Assembly: GCF_007754155.1 (NCBI RefSeq)
Contig: NZ_CP037423.1
Span: 5,176,865 to 5,240,864 of the forward strand
Origin: Stieleria neptunia
GTDB lineage: Bacteria > Planctomycetota > Planctomycetia > Pirellulales > Pirellulaceae
Direction: 5' to 3'
Length of the DNA stretch: 64,000 bases
Shown: piece after piece, positions 45,527 to 55,119 of the stretch
How the letters are laid out: each line of letters opens with the position of its first letter
Numbering within the stretch: the stretch's first letter is position 1
Made by a program: the position numbers and the translations under genes
Notes under the pieces: generated by a model
The model's database searches: none
Told to the model about the DNA's origin: nothing
The model's input: only the letters and a program-made list of their open reading frames with translations

Positions 45527-48500
45527 TGAATTCTGAGCAAAAGCTAGCGATAGACCAGATCCAGCGAGTGGCAAAGCAGAGCGACGCTCTCGAGGTCATC
45601 AACGTCATCAGTTCCGAAAAATCTGATTCGTTTGTCATCGTCGATCTTTCTCTGTATTGCGGGGACTTGGTCGGGGCAGATGGTGGGTTTCCAATCAAGG
45701 AAAGGGAAAGGGTGCGGGTGCTAATTGGCCCTGATTACCCTTACGCCCCACCATCCGTGGCTTCGTCACACACCCGCTTCGCTGGATATCCCCATGTGAA
45801 TTGGAAGCGTTGGCTGTGCCTCTATCTTGCTCCGCAGACTGAGTGGTCGCCCCGAAACGGGATGTTTGGATTTCTTGAGAGACTAGAGCTTTGGCTTAGA
45901 CGTGCAGCATTGGGTGAACTAGACGAGACTGGAGGGCCGATTCATCCACCGGTGACCTATTCGTCAAAGGGGCCGCTACTAATACCCCGGAGTGATACCC
46001 CCAACGTCGACGGCGAACCGTGGCTGGGATTCGCAAATCTCAAGCAGATTTCACCCGATCGGATCGATCTAGTCGGCTGGGCGCGTGACGAGGAGTTGGC
46101 AGAGACAGCTGGTGTCGCGATCCTCCTGGACGCCCCTATGCCACTAGAATTCCCTTCAAAACTCAATGAGTTGATTGAATGCATCGCAGATCGTGGCGTG
46201 TCCGTTGAGTCGGTTTTTGAGCTACTAAGAAAAGCTGCCGAATCAAATTCCTCCGATACTCCACTGTTCGTTGTGGTTGGCACTCCAATGCGCGGAACAA
46301 AGGGGAAGGAGCTCAAACAGCACTTAACTGGATGGCGTGTCGACACACTCTTGAACAAAATAGCATCGCTGGATGGCGATCTTTTGCAAGACAGACGGGT
46401 TGCAAATGCAAACGATCTTTCAGATTGGTCAGCTTCTATTGACGAACACAGGGGGCGCCTGATGGAACTATTTGCCGATTGGTCGAAGGAAGCAGACATT
46501 ACGTGGTGCCGTGTACGCGAGGATCGACCGGAGATCGTTACTCGCCGAGACAACGGCAAGCCGGTATCATGGTTCTCAGGAAGGAATTTGGAATTATGGG
46601 GTTGCGGAGCACTTGGTGGATACATCGCTGAATGGCTGGTAAGGGCCGGCGCGGCAAAGATCATTTTGCGGGATGAGGGTGTCGTTACCCCTGGACTGCT
46701 AGTGCGCCAACCCTTTCACGACGAGGATATTGGGACCTTCAAAGCTGAAGCATTGGCGGCTCGACTTCGAAAAATCTCTCCAAGCTGTCAGATTGAAACA
46801 TCGACGAAAGATGTCATTGAATGTCCGCTCGGCAATCCCGGCGAATGTACTGACTGTGATCTCATCATTGATGCAACAGCCTCCAATATCGTTCTCAGCA
46901 AACTAGAAAGCGTTTGGCGAAGTTCGGCTGGAATTCGAAAAAGAATTGCATCCGTAGCGATCGACAGAGAAGCTGAGCGACTCCTCGTTGGCATAGCAAA
47001 ACCCGAGCATTCGGGTGGTCCGCTCGATATCTTGAGGAAGATGAAGCTGAAGGCGTGCAAGGACGGCACCCTCAAGCGATACCTCGATGCCTTTTTCCCT
47101 GAGAATCCCCCCGTTCCATTTCAGCCTGAACCCGGTTGTTCAGATGCGACTTTTATCGGGTCGGCGGCAGATGCTGCGTCTTTGTCATCATTGGCTGTCA
47201 ATTTCATTGGACGCGCACTAAGCGAGGATCTCTGCGAATCAACTGGCTTCGGTGCTTACATGTCGGATGCATGCGCGGAAACGATCGCTCCGCCATTCGT
47301 TAAGTTCGAATTTTCTCCAGATCATTGCGTGCAAGACCCGGAAAGTGGATTTGAAACCCGCATTGCTGCATCAGCGTGGCGATCAATAAAATCCTGGAAA
47401 GCCGATTCTGCAAGGCGGCGTGGAGCAGACGTTGAGACAGGCGGTTTGTTATTTGGCGAATTGGACGAGCTGCTAAAGGTCGTTTGGGTGACAGAAGTTA
47501 GTGGGGCACCATCTGATAGCATCCATTCCGCTGAAGAATTCGTATGTGGGATCAACGGTACGACTCAATTAAATGATTCAATCACGGATCAAAGTAGACG
47601 ATCCGTTCAGTTTGTTGGCTCTTGGCATACCCATCCAGTTTCGCCTGCGATCCCAAGTGGAAAAGACCTTGCCGCAATGGACCGGTTGCTCGTGCAGAGT
47701 CCTGTGCCGTCTGAAAGACAGCTTTTATTGATCATTGGCCATGCGAGCACATCAATGGAGACGGGCGCATTTATCTTCCAACGAAAGGAGTTCGAATCAT
47801 TGCGGCGTTCAGGCCAGCTTTCGCGTCAGATTGCGATTTCAGAGTCTCCTTCTCTCAGACCTGACCTGCTCCCAAGCATCGGGTTGTCGCTTTCTGGAGG
47901 TGGATCGCGGGCAATGGCATTCCACTTGGGCTGTCTTCGCGCTTTAAATGACCGCGGAGTCTTGGATCGTGTTCAAGTACTATCCACGGTTTCTGGAGGA
48001 TCGGTCATTGGAGCAATGTTTGCTTTTTCCAACACACCGTTCGAAGAATTCGAGCTAGATGTCCGCGCAGCGCTGCGCCGAGGATTCGCAAAAGGCCTCG
48101 TACGCAGAACGCTGCTGTCGCTTCGCCTGTTTCAGATTCTTGGTACGTGGATTTTTTCTGGTGTTCCCGCGAATATGACATTCGCAACACGTTTCATTCT
48201 CGGCCGTGCCAACTCGTTAGTGCCAAAGGATTCTCGTGCCGGGGGAACTGTTGCGCAGTCACTTCAACCACCGTTTCGTCGCTGGGTAAATCGAACCAAC
48301 GCACTAGAACAGACTTTTGCTGACTTACTCTTCGGTGAGACCAAAGTCGCGCAAGTAGCCAGAGATGGGCTTGATGTTGTTATCAATGCAACAGAACTAA
48401 GAACTGGCACTGCTTTTCGATTTGGTAACAGAGAGTCTGGATGTTGGCGGTTCGGTACGATTGAAAACAACGATGTCAGTGTTGCAAGAGCTGTCGCCGC

Positions 48501-49041
48501 TTCAGCCGCTTATCCTGCGTTGCTTCCGGCAATCGATACCGTGCTTCAGTATTCGCACGGTTCGAGTGATGGTGAATCGAAACGCACGATTCTTACCGAT
48601 GGCGGTGTGTACGAAAACCTTGGAATCTCCTGCATGATCCCTGGGCGAGACAAAGCATTTTCAACGAATGTTTTTTCCCCCGATTACATTGTTTGCTGCG
48701 ACGCAGGGCCTGGACAGTTCAGCGATACAGTGATGCCCTACGGCTGGGGAACACGGATGATGCGGTCCATTGAAACGACATTCCGTCAAGTGCAGCATGG
48801 ACTTCAGAAGCAAATCCACATGTGTCGCGAGAATCGAGAACTAAAGGGGTTTGTCTATTCCTACCTCGGACAACAGGACGCAAGACTCCCAATCCGTCCG
48901 CCTGAGCTTGTTACACGTGATCAAGTGACGCATTACCCGACCGATTTTTTTGCCATGAGCAACACTGACATCGAGCTACTATCGCAGCGTGGCGAGCAGC
49001 TCACTCGGCTTCTGATCGACCACTATTGTCCGGAACTCTAA
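45523..49041 (+). CDS. E2-E1-JAB-patatin fusion protein
   Basis: A 1172-residue protein with four enzyme modules. E2-like (1-150): IGPDYPYAPPSV and candidate catalytic C99 in KRWLCLYL. Linker (150-345): alpha/beta, unassigned. E1/ThiF-like (350-590): nucleotide-binding loop GCGALGG at 360-366, D384, and a candidate catalytic C539 in PGCSDATF. JAB/JAMM isopeptidase (about 600-765): E638 (ETGG), then HTHPVSPAIPSGKD with H702, H704, S712 and D715, the complete JAMM set. Patatin phospholipase (785-1172): GGGSR at 792-796, nucleophile S824 in VSGGS, catalytic Asp in DGG (1026-1028). E1/E2/JAB modules attach or remove ubiquitin-like tags; patatins destroy membrane lipids in CBASS. It overlaps the MBL gene by 4 nt. 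Confidence 0.9.
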   Translation: MMNSEQKLAIDQIQRVAKQSDALEVINVISSEKSDSFVIVDLSLYCGDLVGADGGFPIKERERVRVLIGPDYPYAPPSVASSHTRFAGYPHVNWKRWLCLYLAPQTEWSPRNGMFGFLERLELWLRRAALGELDETGGPIHPPVTYSSKGPLLIPRSDTPNVDGEPWLGFANLKQISPDRIDLVGWARDEELAETAGVAILLDAPMPLEFPSKLNELIECIADRGVSVESVFELLRKAAESNSSDTPLFVVVGTPMRGTKGKELKQHLTGWRVDTLLNKIASLDGDLLQDRRVANANDLSDWSASIDEHRGRLMELFADWSKEADITWCRVREDRPEIVTRRDNGKPVSWFSGRNLELWGCGALGGYIAEWLVRAGAAKIILRDEGVVTPGLLVRQPFHDEDIGTFKAEALAARLRKISPSCQIETSTKDVIECPLGNPGECTDCDLIIDATASNIVLSKLESVWRSSAGIRKRIASVAIDREAERLLVGIAKPEHSGGPLDILRKMKLKACKDGTLKRYLDAFFPENPPVPFQPEPGCSDATFIGSAADAASLSSLAVNFIGRALSEDLCESTGFGAYMSDACAETIAPPFVKFEFSPDHCVQDPESGFETRIAASAWRSIKSWKADSARRRGADVETGGLLFGELDELLKVVWVTEVSGAPSDSIHSAEEFVCGINGTTQLNDSITDQSRRSVQFVGSWHTHPVSPAIPSGKDLAAMDRLLVQSPVPSERQLLLIIGHASTSMETGAFIFQRKEFESLRRSGQLSRQIAISESPSLRPDLLPSIGLSLSGGGSRAMAFHLGCLRALNDRGVLDRVQVLSTVSGGSVIGAMFAFSNTPFEEFELDVRAALRRGFAKGLVRRTLLSLRLFQILGTWIFSGVPANMTFATRFILGRANSLVPKDSRAGGTVAQSLQPPFRRWVNRTNALEQTFADLLFGETKVAQVARDGLDVVINATELRTGTAFRFGNRESGCWRFGTIENNDVSVARAVAASAAYPALLPAIDTVLQYSHGSSDGESKRTILTDGGVYENLGISCMIPGRDKAFSTNVFSPDYIVCCDAGPGQFSDTVMPYGWGTRMMRSIETTFRQVQHGLQKQIHMCRENRELKGFVYSYLGQQDARLPIRPPELVTRDQVTHYPTDFFAMSNTDIELLSQRGEQLTRLLIDHYCPEL

Positions 49042-49044
49042 GCA

Positions 49045-49717
49045 TTACTCGTCGCTTCGAGGTTGATAGATCTTCATCTGCCCACGCCTCAGGCGGAGTG
49101 CTGTGATTGGAACCGGCTGAACCCCCTGAGACTGTCGCTTCTTGTTTGCGGATCGAAGCAGATTCGGAAGTAGTCGGCGAACTGGGGCGTACCTTGCAAA
49201 GGGGAGCTTTCCAAATCCTTCCCCCAGATTCTCCGGAGAGCGATGACAAGCAATACCACCGAAGTGGGACTTCAGTTGCTTGTACGTGGGGCGATCGATC
49301 CGCACATGGGCATGCCATCTCACTGCCCCCCTTTTCCGTCACTCCCGATCGCCGGTAAGAAATCGAGTAGCCGGCAATCTTGATCGGCATGCGGCGACAA
49401 TCCCGGAGTTGGTTCTTCTCCCGTCACCGATCCTCATGCTGTTCGGATCCGGTGGTGACCTTTTGTCTCCAGCAAGTGAATCAGTCTTCAATCCGCGCAT
49501 GCTGGACATTGGCGAGCCCAGCCTTTCGCCGCCTGGTTGGCTCCCATGGGGAAACATCGATTCCGTATTTTCGGATCGGTTTCTTGTTAGTCTTGAGCGG
49601 ATCTTTCCCGACCGTGATTTTCACCGTCACGTACCAAAAGTAGTCGTGGCGAAGATAGTTCCTGGCAATCAGCTGAACTATTCCGTCGGCTGAATTTGCT
49701 TCGCACCGATAATCCAC
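49045..49717 (-). pseudogene. frame-disrupted gene of a planctomycete-type family
   Basis: Three minus-strand pieces in different frames join into one protein-like sequence: YFWYVTVKITVGKDPLKTNK ... LANVQHARIED (49717-49481), a middle piece with KIAGYSISYRR near 49390, and VRIDRPTYKQLKSHFGGIAC ... FARYAPVRRLL (to 49045). At least two frame changes and a stop after ARIED separate them. I have a memory of similar proteins dispersed in planctomycete genomes but cannot name a function. It ends 4 bp from the stop of the fusion gene, convergent with it. Confidence 0.5.
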
Positions 49718-49814
49718 GGATGGCTTTCGGGCGACGGAAAGGTACGCGGACTCGTTTTTTTCTTGAAGGGTGACGTCTGCTCACCGTTCGTGTTTTGAAC
49801 AAAGTTTGGGTGCT

Positions 49815-49953
49815 CCGGTGGCCGACGCCGGTGCAAATTCGGGCTGAGATTGCAGTCTGAATCGAGCAGCGTTCGTGGCCAAGGACGAGACGAGCCGTCA
49901 TGGCGTATTTGGACATCCGTCCCAAACTGCGTCGGATCCTTCGTCCGGCGCAG
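49815..49953. repeat. dispersed ~135-bp repeat, copy B
   Basis: Close copy of 11083-11216 (shared GTGCAAATTCGGG, GCAGTCTGAATCGAGCAGCG, GACATCCG, CCCAAACTGC), with a 5-bp insertion and about ten substitutions. It runs directly into the ~280-bp duplicated block that follows. Confidence 0.8.
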
Positions 49954-50233
49954 CTTGCTGGCGATTGCGATTCGCTCGCCATGCCCTTGATCTCCTATTT
50001 CGTTGCCACGGTTTTGGGGTTTGGGTAGACCCTCTTCTAAGGCCGTTCTTTCGTCGGAGCCATCGTCCGTCGCCCACCGTTGGGCGAAGCGTCAGCGGAG
50101 CGAATGGTGACGGACGATTGCGACAGAGAAAGGTTAGGCCGTGGCCCGGCGGCTTGCCCGCCCCGTTCTTTCGTTGGTGAATTGTTTTGTGGGCTCAACG
50201 ACGAGGAATCGTGCGGGGTTACCCCGCTCCTTG
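49951..50233. repeat. ~280-bp imperfect direct repeat, copy 1
   Basis: From CGCAGCTTGCTGGCGATT to GGGGTTACCCCGCTCCTT. The second copy is at 50791-51069. Inside is a long-arm hairpin ATCGTCCGTC / GACGGACGAT around a smaller GCCCA/TGGGC stem, so the unit is highly structured. No gene is visible in it. Confidence 0.8.
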
Positions 50234-50479
50234 ATACGGTTACCATTCGCTGCGTCGTAGTTTCACTCCGACGCAGGTTAGGGCGTCCCGCGTGCATGCA
50301 CAGGTCACGCCCACTTTGGTCCCGATCGATTGGAAGACCTGGGCCTCGCTGACAGGATTCGAAATGTCGTCAATCTGACGCTGCAGCTGCGGAGGTGTCC
50401 GCCACCGACGCGCCGAAGCCTGTTGGAGAACCTGCGTCGGTTGGTCCAACCGAGGCGGCGAAGGGTCCCGCGATCGATA

Positions 50480-50529
50480 GGACCAATAGGACAGATGCGA
50501 CCTATAAGTCCTATGTGTCCTATTGGTCC
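50480..50529. repeat. perfect 14-bp inverted repeat
   Basis: GGACCAATAGGACA at 50480-50493 and its exact reverse complement at 50516-50529, separated by 22 nt. The spacer has a shorter related unit (TAAGTCCTATG). Hairpin former in non-coding DNA; no U-tract follows, so it is not an obvious terminator. Confidence 0.75.
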
Positions 50530-50572
50530 CATTGCACGATTGGTACCCCATCCTCGGAGCAAAGGCAAAACA

Positions 50573-50615
50573 ATGGGGGCAAAACAATTTTAGGCTGTGA
50601 TCGTTTTGCCCCCAT
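50573..50615. repeat. perfect 13-bp inverted repeat
   Basis: ATGGGGGCAAAAC at 50573-50585 and GTTTTGCCCCCAT at 50603-50615, 17-nt loop. It lies 44 bp after the 14-bp inverted repeat in the same gene-free region (49718-51160). Confidence 0.75.
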
Positions 50616-50790
50616 CGTCTTGCCCATCGTTCGTTGTCTAGTCGAGCAACAAAGACTGACAACTGAGGGCGCCGCGGTTGCATCGACTTCCGCGCTGAAA
50701 CTCTCGGCTGAATTCGCTTCGGTGTCGCGAAATCGGGGGCACCGACGCGCCGATATGATTGTCGCGAAGGTGCACCGGCTTCCTCGTCCG

Positions 50791-51069
50791 ACGCAGCTTG
50801 CTGGCGATTCGCGCGCCATGCCCTAGATCTCCTATTTCTTTGCCACGGTTTTGGGTTCAGGTAGCCCCTCTTCTACGGCCGTTCTTTCGTCGGAGCCATC
50901 GTCCGTCGCTCACCCTTGGGGGCGAAGCGTAGCGGAGCGAATGGTGACGGACGATTGCGACAGAGAAAGGTTAGGCCGTGGCCCGGCGGCTTGCCCGCCC
51001 CGTTCTTTCGTTGGTGAATCGCTTTGCGAGCTCAACAACAAGGAATCTCGCGGGGTTACCCCGCTCCTT
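50791..51069. repeat. ~280-bp imperfect direct repeat, copy 2
   Basis: Second copy of 49951-50233, about 840 bp downstream, in the same orientation, with small indels. The stretch from GAATGGTGACGGACGATTGC through CGTTCTTTCGTTGGTGAAT is almost identical. It ends about 90 bp before the next ORF. Confidence 0.8.
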
Positions 51070-51160
51070 TCTCTCTTCCTAGAACAATCGCTCGGAAACT
51101 TTGAGTGCCTTGCACGGCCGTGCTATCACTTGCCCATAACGTAGGGTCCAAAGGGGGCAC

Positions 51161-51829
51161 ATGGGTGAGTATGAAGATAGGCGACCGGGACGAAAGGGCG
51201 ATGGACAGGAGCAGCCAGAAGACAGTCACCTCTCGCATACTGACGTCAACGGCCAAGCCAATCTAGAGAACTGGTCATTTATTGGGCAGGATGGCCAACC
51301 GCTCGAAAACAGGAAGTCAGATTTCATAAGCAAAGAAGACTGGTGGGAGAAAGCCAAGCACTTAGAAGAGTACATTTCTCGTAGTGAGCTTGAGTGCATG
51401 CGGCTGTCGATGAATAGGGCAGAACAATTAAAGGAAATCAAACCGGTAAATAGGGCTGGGTCGGTTGCGTCTGGCAGCACTCGGGATGATTTCGCAGGCG
51501 ATTTTAGCTTAACTCGTGAAAACGTCGAAGGTTTAAGTTCGCTTACTGGGCGACCTTTGGTTCAACCAGCGGTCGACAACAATGAAAGCGTACGCGAGCA
51601 GCAAGCTAGCGACACTCAGCATGCTGAAGACGCAGAGCGTTTTGAAGCAGCTGTCATTGGTGCCCGACAGCAAAAAAGGCGATGCGACATTGATGCGGGG
51701 TTCGGGAATCCTGGAATTTTCCGCCGCGCAATTGCCGCATTTCGAAGGGCTTTCAATCTGTATCCAAAGGCACGACGGAATATTGGTGTTGAGGGTGTAG
51801 AGAGTCGGCCGCTTCGTCGCGATAGCTGA
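51161..51829 (+). CDS. hydrophilic hypothetical protein
   Basis: A 222-residue protein. The ATG follows AGGGGG at about 4 nt. It is polar and acidic N-terminally (QEQPEDSHLSHTDVNGQANL), with a helical middle (DWWEKAKHLEEYISRSELEC) and a basic C-terminus. No motif or homologue is recognised. It converges on the 743-residue gene with only 3 bp between the stops. Real, but function unknown. Confidence 0.5.
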   Translation: MGEYEDRRPGRKGDGQEQPEDSHLSHTDVNGQANLENWSFIGQDGQPLENRKSDFISKEDWWEKAKHLEEYISRSELECMRLSMNRAEQLKEIKPVNRAGSVASGSTRDDFAGDFSLTRENVEGLSSLTGRPLVQPAVDNNESVREQQASDTQHAEDAERFEAAVIGARQQKRRCDIDAGFGNPGIFRRAIAAFRRAFNLYPKARRNIGVEGVESRPLRRDS

Positions 51830-51832
51830 TGC

Positions 51833-54064
51833 TCAAACGCGAACTATTTTCCAACTGTCTTTGGGTTTTTTGGAAAACTTCCTGTGGTGCCATGGCAAGA
51901 ACTTTCCATACATCCAATCAGCCCACCACTCGGCATTGTATACCGCACCGGCATGGTCGAAGGGAGGGTCGGAAAGACGCGAACAAGCGTACAAAGCATT
52001 GTAGTACAGTGCATAAAATCGCTCTTTATGACTATCTCTCCATGGGCACATCCCAGAGCGTTCGTAGTTTGTCCGCGTATCGTCTCCTAGGAGCCATCTA
52101 ACGAACTCGGGACAAATTGTAGCTCCGGTAATTCTATTGTCTTCGGATGAGTCTCGTGCGTCAGTTGTGTAAACGACAGGGTAGAAAGTGTCAGAGTTGG
52201 CATCACCGACGCAACAGATGTTAATCGCGTCAAGCCGCTGGCCCTCGGCATCTACTATGTAATCTGGGAGTGGATGCCGAGTTTCGAATGTCGACACGTG
52301 CCCGTTATATCGATACTGAACTTCAGCCCAAATTGCGTCAGAACCGGGCTCCGGTGTCAATCGAAGTAGCGTGGCGGGGTGTACGATAAATTTGCTCGGT
52401 CCGGTGGTGCAAAAGGTAACTGGTCTTGGGCTCCATCGGACCGCTTGCGGTTTGTCCTCATACTCTTCATCTTCGAAAGTTTTTGTTCCCGTGATGCTGG
52501 CTTGAAACCCTATCACGTACCAAGCACCATCTTTGTAGACGAAGACATCAGCGGGGCGGAATTCCTTCTTCAGGACCGTCCGGTGCCAGAATTCAAACTG
52601 AGCGATTCCACCGTTGTGACTGAGCATGAAAGAGCAAAGCTCTTCTGAATCTCTGTTGGTCACAATCGTCCAGAATTCTTCAGCTGGAAGGTTTTCAGTT
52701 TTTTGCTGAAGTCTTATTGCGACCCGTCCATCTTCCAGTAACGTGAAAATTTGGAGCTGTCGGCTTTCTTCGGTTTTGAGTTCTACGAAATCAAGTGTGT
52801 AATTGTGTTCTCTCGCATATTTATTGACGTCCCACGGGCTTCGGTTGGGAGTACGGTCAATCCTGTGGGTGTTTTTCGCTTCCTTCGATTGATTCCGATG
52901 ACCTTCAGCTGTCGAAAATGGAATGAGACCTGGTTCATTGCTTACTTGCTGGGAGTTTTGCGTCCGATTTACGAGGTTTGGAAAAGCTTTGTGCAGTGAA
53001 ATAAACACCCAATCGGAGTCTTCGTTGTTGAACTCGTAAAAAGCAGAGGGGATAGGGACGCCATCCTCCACTCGCCACATTTCAAGGGTTGTACCCGAGG
53101 AGTGCTCGAAGAACCGGAAAACGAATTTGAGTCCATCGTCATCGGTGATTGATAGCTGCTGTTCGTGCTGGAGAACCGTTGTCCCGTCCGTTGTGTTGTT
53201 TTCTTCGTGGTCGGAAGCTATTGAACCATCGGAACGGAAAGAGAGGCCACGTGGAAACTTGGTAGCAGCTTTTCGTTCGAAGAGGATGCCTCTTTCTTTC
53301 GCGTACTTTCTGTAATCGACTGGCTTTAGAATTGGTTTGATAACGACCCTGTACCACGCAACATCTTCTTCGTTGAACACGAAAGTCGCATCAGGAGTTG
53401 GCTCATTTGTGTCGTTCGCCCAGAGGTCCAGTTGCGAACCGTCAGACCGGCTGTTGAGAAGTGCTGTGAAGTCTCCCGTTTTGATTTTGACACCTTCTTT
53501 GAGCGGCTCTCGTTCGGGAAGTCCGCTCATACCCACAACAAGCACTTCGACCTGTCCGCTAGAGCGAAGCTCGATTTCATCGCACGGTTGTTGAGTGACC
53601 CTCTCATGGTCGAAAGTGTTTCCGCTCTCTTGGGCATAAGCTGCAAAGTCAAAGGGCGAATCCCCGGATTTGTTTTTTTGAATGTCGGAGTTTCCCGAAC
53701 CGCTTATCTCTTCAAATACAACCTTAAACCAAGCCTTCTCCTGCGATTGGTAAAGATAGTTTTCGACTGCGGGGGCCTCGTCAGCGGTTCGGATGACGTC
53801 GAGTTGACTGTCAAATCGCGTGTCGATTTCTGGATGCTCAGACGGAGGTTTTAAGTCGATGGTGACAACTTCATCGTTTGGGAATCGGATAATTGTGTCG
53901 TCACCAACGGAAAGATCTAGCCAATTGCCATTCTTTTTTGCGTGAACCGTTCCCTGCGGATGAAGGACAAGGAAATCGTTGACAAATTCATCTTCGCAGC
54001 GTTCAAACCGAAAGCTGAGCGATGCTTCTTTAGCGTGTTGCGCAAAGTTGAAGGGACGGATCAT
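51833..54064 (-). CDS. four-repeat protein coupled to the conjugation operon
   Basis: A 743-residue protein with four degenerate repeats of about 110 residues (roughly 4-120, 137-244, 248-358, 410-522). Each starts with a pattern like FDFAAYAQESGNTFD or VDYRKYAKERGILFE, then has a G-x-L-x-W type core and ends with F.F..ED..W..V. The last 200 residues (PEFVRWLLGDDTRTNYERSG, WADWMYGKFLPWHHRKF) are a different domain. No signal peptide or transmembrane segment is visible. Its start overlaps the coupling-protein stop by 4 nt, so it belongs to the transfer operon. It could be an effector or substrate adaptor; no family is known to me. Confidence 0.65.
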   Translation of the reverse strand: MIRPFNFAQHAKEASLSFRFERCEDEFVNDFLVLHPQGTVHAKKNGNWLDLSVGDDTIIRFPNDEVVTIDLKPPSEHPEIDTRFDSQLDVIRTADEAPAVENYLYQSQEKAWFKVVFEEISGSGNSDIQKNKSGDSPFDFAAYAQESGNTFDHERVTQQPCDEIELRSSGQVEVLVVGMSGLPEREPLKEGVKIKTGDFTALLNSRSDGSQLDLWANDTNEPTPDATFVFNEEDVAWYRVVIKPILKPVDYRKYAKERGILFERKAATKFPRGLSFRSDGSIASDHEENNTTDGTTVLQHEQQLSITDDDGLKFVFRFFEHSSGTTLEMWRVEDGVPIPSAFYEFNNEDSDWVFISLHKAFPNLVNRTQNSQQVSNEPGLIPFSTAEGHRNQSKEAKNTHRIDRTPNRSPWDVNKYAREHNYTLDFVELKTEESRQLQIFTLLEDGRVAIRLQQKTENLPAEEFWTIVTNRDSEELCSFMLSHNGGIAQFEFWHRTVLKKEFRPADVFVYKDGAWYVIGFQASITGTKTFEDEEYEDKPQAVRWSPRPVTFCTTGPSKFIVHPATLLRLTPEPGSDAIWAEVQYRYNGHVSTFETRHPLPDYIVDAEGQRLDAINICCVGDANSDTFYPVVYTTDARDSSEDNRITGATICPEFVRWLLGDDTRTNYERSGMCPWRDSHKERFYALYYNALYACSRLSDPPFDHAGAVYNAEWWADWMYGKFLPWHHRKFSKKPKDSWKIVRV

Positions 54065-55119
54065 TGCTTTTTGTTTGGTTTCGAGATGTGAGTGTATTTT
54101 AAAGGACCAGACACGATATCTGGTTCCGGATCTGGTTCTGGATCTATTTTCACCCCTTCGTTATCTGGTGGTGGGTCGAATCCAAAGTGCTCGTAGTCTT
54201 CCGCTCCCCACGGCACTTCGTGTTGGTGACATTCCGGTGCCGGCACGTAAGGTTTGATCGTGTCGCAACGGGGTCGAAGCCGGTTGGTGATCTCCTCGTG
54301 ACACATTTTCTGGCCAGGCTTCGGACGGAATACATGAGGGCTCGTAAAGTATGCGTCTAGTCCGTCTTTGTTTGGATAGTTCAGCTGGTTGAACAGAAAG
54401 TAGGGAACGGTATCGTCTTCTTGCATGTGCGTCGTGCATCCCCTGCTGTCGGAATTTGATCCATAGGTTTGCGTGTTGGACTGTTGTTCGACCCATGATT
54501 TACCGAGTTGCTCGACGGCCTTCTTGATGTTGGCCGCATTTCCTTGCGGCAAGTACATCTGGTGAGGACACTGCCCGAGCACCAAACTTGCGTTGGCAGG
54601 CTTGTCGAACGCTTGTTCAAGGGAGTCATACCCGAGAGCAGTGACGACTACCCTTGCTCCGGCACTCCTCCCAACTTCGAGGAGGTTTGGAAGATTGTCC
54701 ATCTTCCCCATGAATTTGATTTCATCGAGGAGGAACCATGAAAGATCCGTCTTCGTGGGGCCTGCATTGATGACGGACTGGATAGCGTAAAGAAAAGTAA
54801 AGTAGTTAATGATTCTGGATTGGCTCTCTGCCTGTGAGTCGTAGCCGAGTACCAGGACTCCACCGGACTTTCTCCATTCCTTGATGCTGAATTTTGTTTT
54901 CGCGTGGTACCAAAGATTTGCGACGATTCGAAGAGGGTCGAGAGTTGCTGCTAGTGTAACGTCGACACTCCCTTTGATATCGGTCGACTGGTTGTTGATA
55001 TACTTCTCCATCGCGTTCTTGCCCGCGCGCGTCCGACTGAGGGCCTGCTTGAGAATGTGCATGTCTGACACACACTCAATTAGGTCTCGGAGGTCCCAAG
55101 TTCTTCCGCCTTCCGCGAG
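54061..55119 (-). pseudogene. coupling protein gene, C-terminal part, split by IS
   Basis: This part encodes the second half of a VirD4/TraD-like coupling ATPase: GGVLVLGYDSQAESQSRIIN, Walker B SWFLLDEIKF, then a sensor-like VVVTALGYDSLEQAF. An internal ATG at 55071 could give a 336-residue fragment lacking Walker A. Reading through the junction, ALAE (before the insertion) continues as GGRTWDLRDLIE, so the frame is intact when the IS and one target copy are removed. The tail is Pro/Glu/Asp-rich (DPEPDPEPD). The split should abolish coupling function, so this module can no longer mobilize by itself unless the other coupling protein substitutes. Confidence 0.85.
55112..55119. repeat. left target-site duplication
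   Basis: TCCGCGAG, repeated exactly at 56894-56901 on the other side of the IS. Confidence 0.9.

Noticed and set aside
42779..49041. Type II CBASS locus
   Set aside because: E1, E2, JAB and patatin are present but no CD-NTase, and all four are in one chain; the MBL partner is also not a CBASS gene.
50305..50568. Frame with repeated YWSYRS / GPIG-like residues
   Set aside because: Produced by the GGACCAATAGGACA inverted repeat, not a protein gene.
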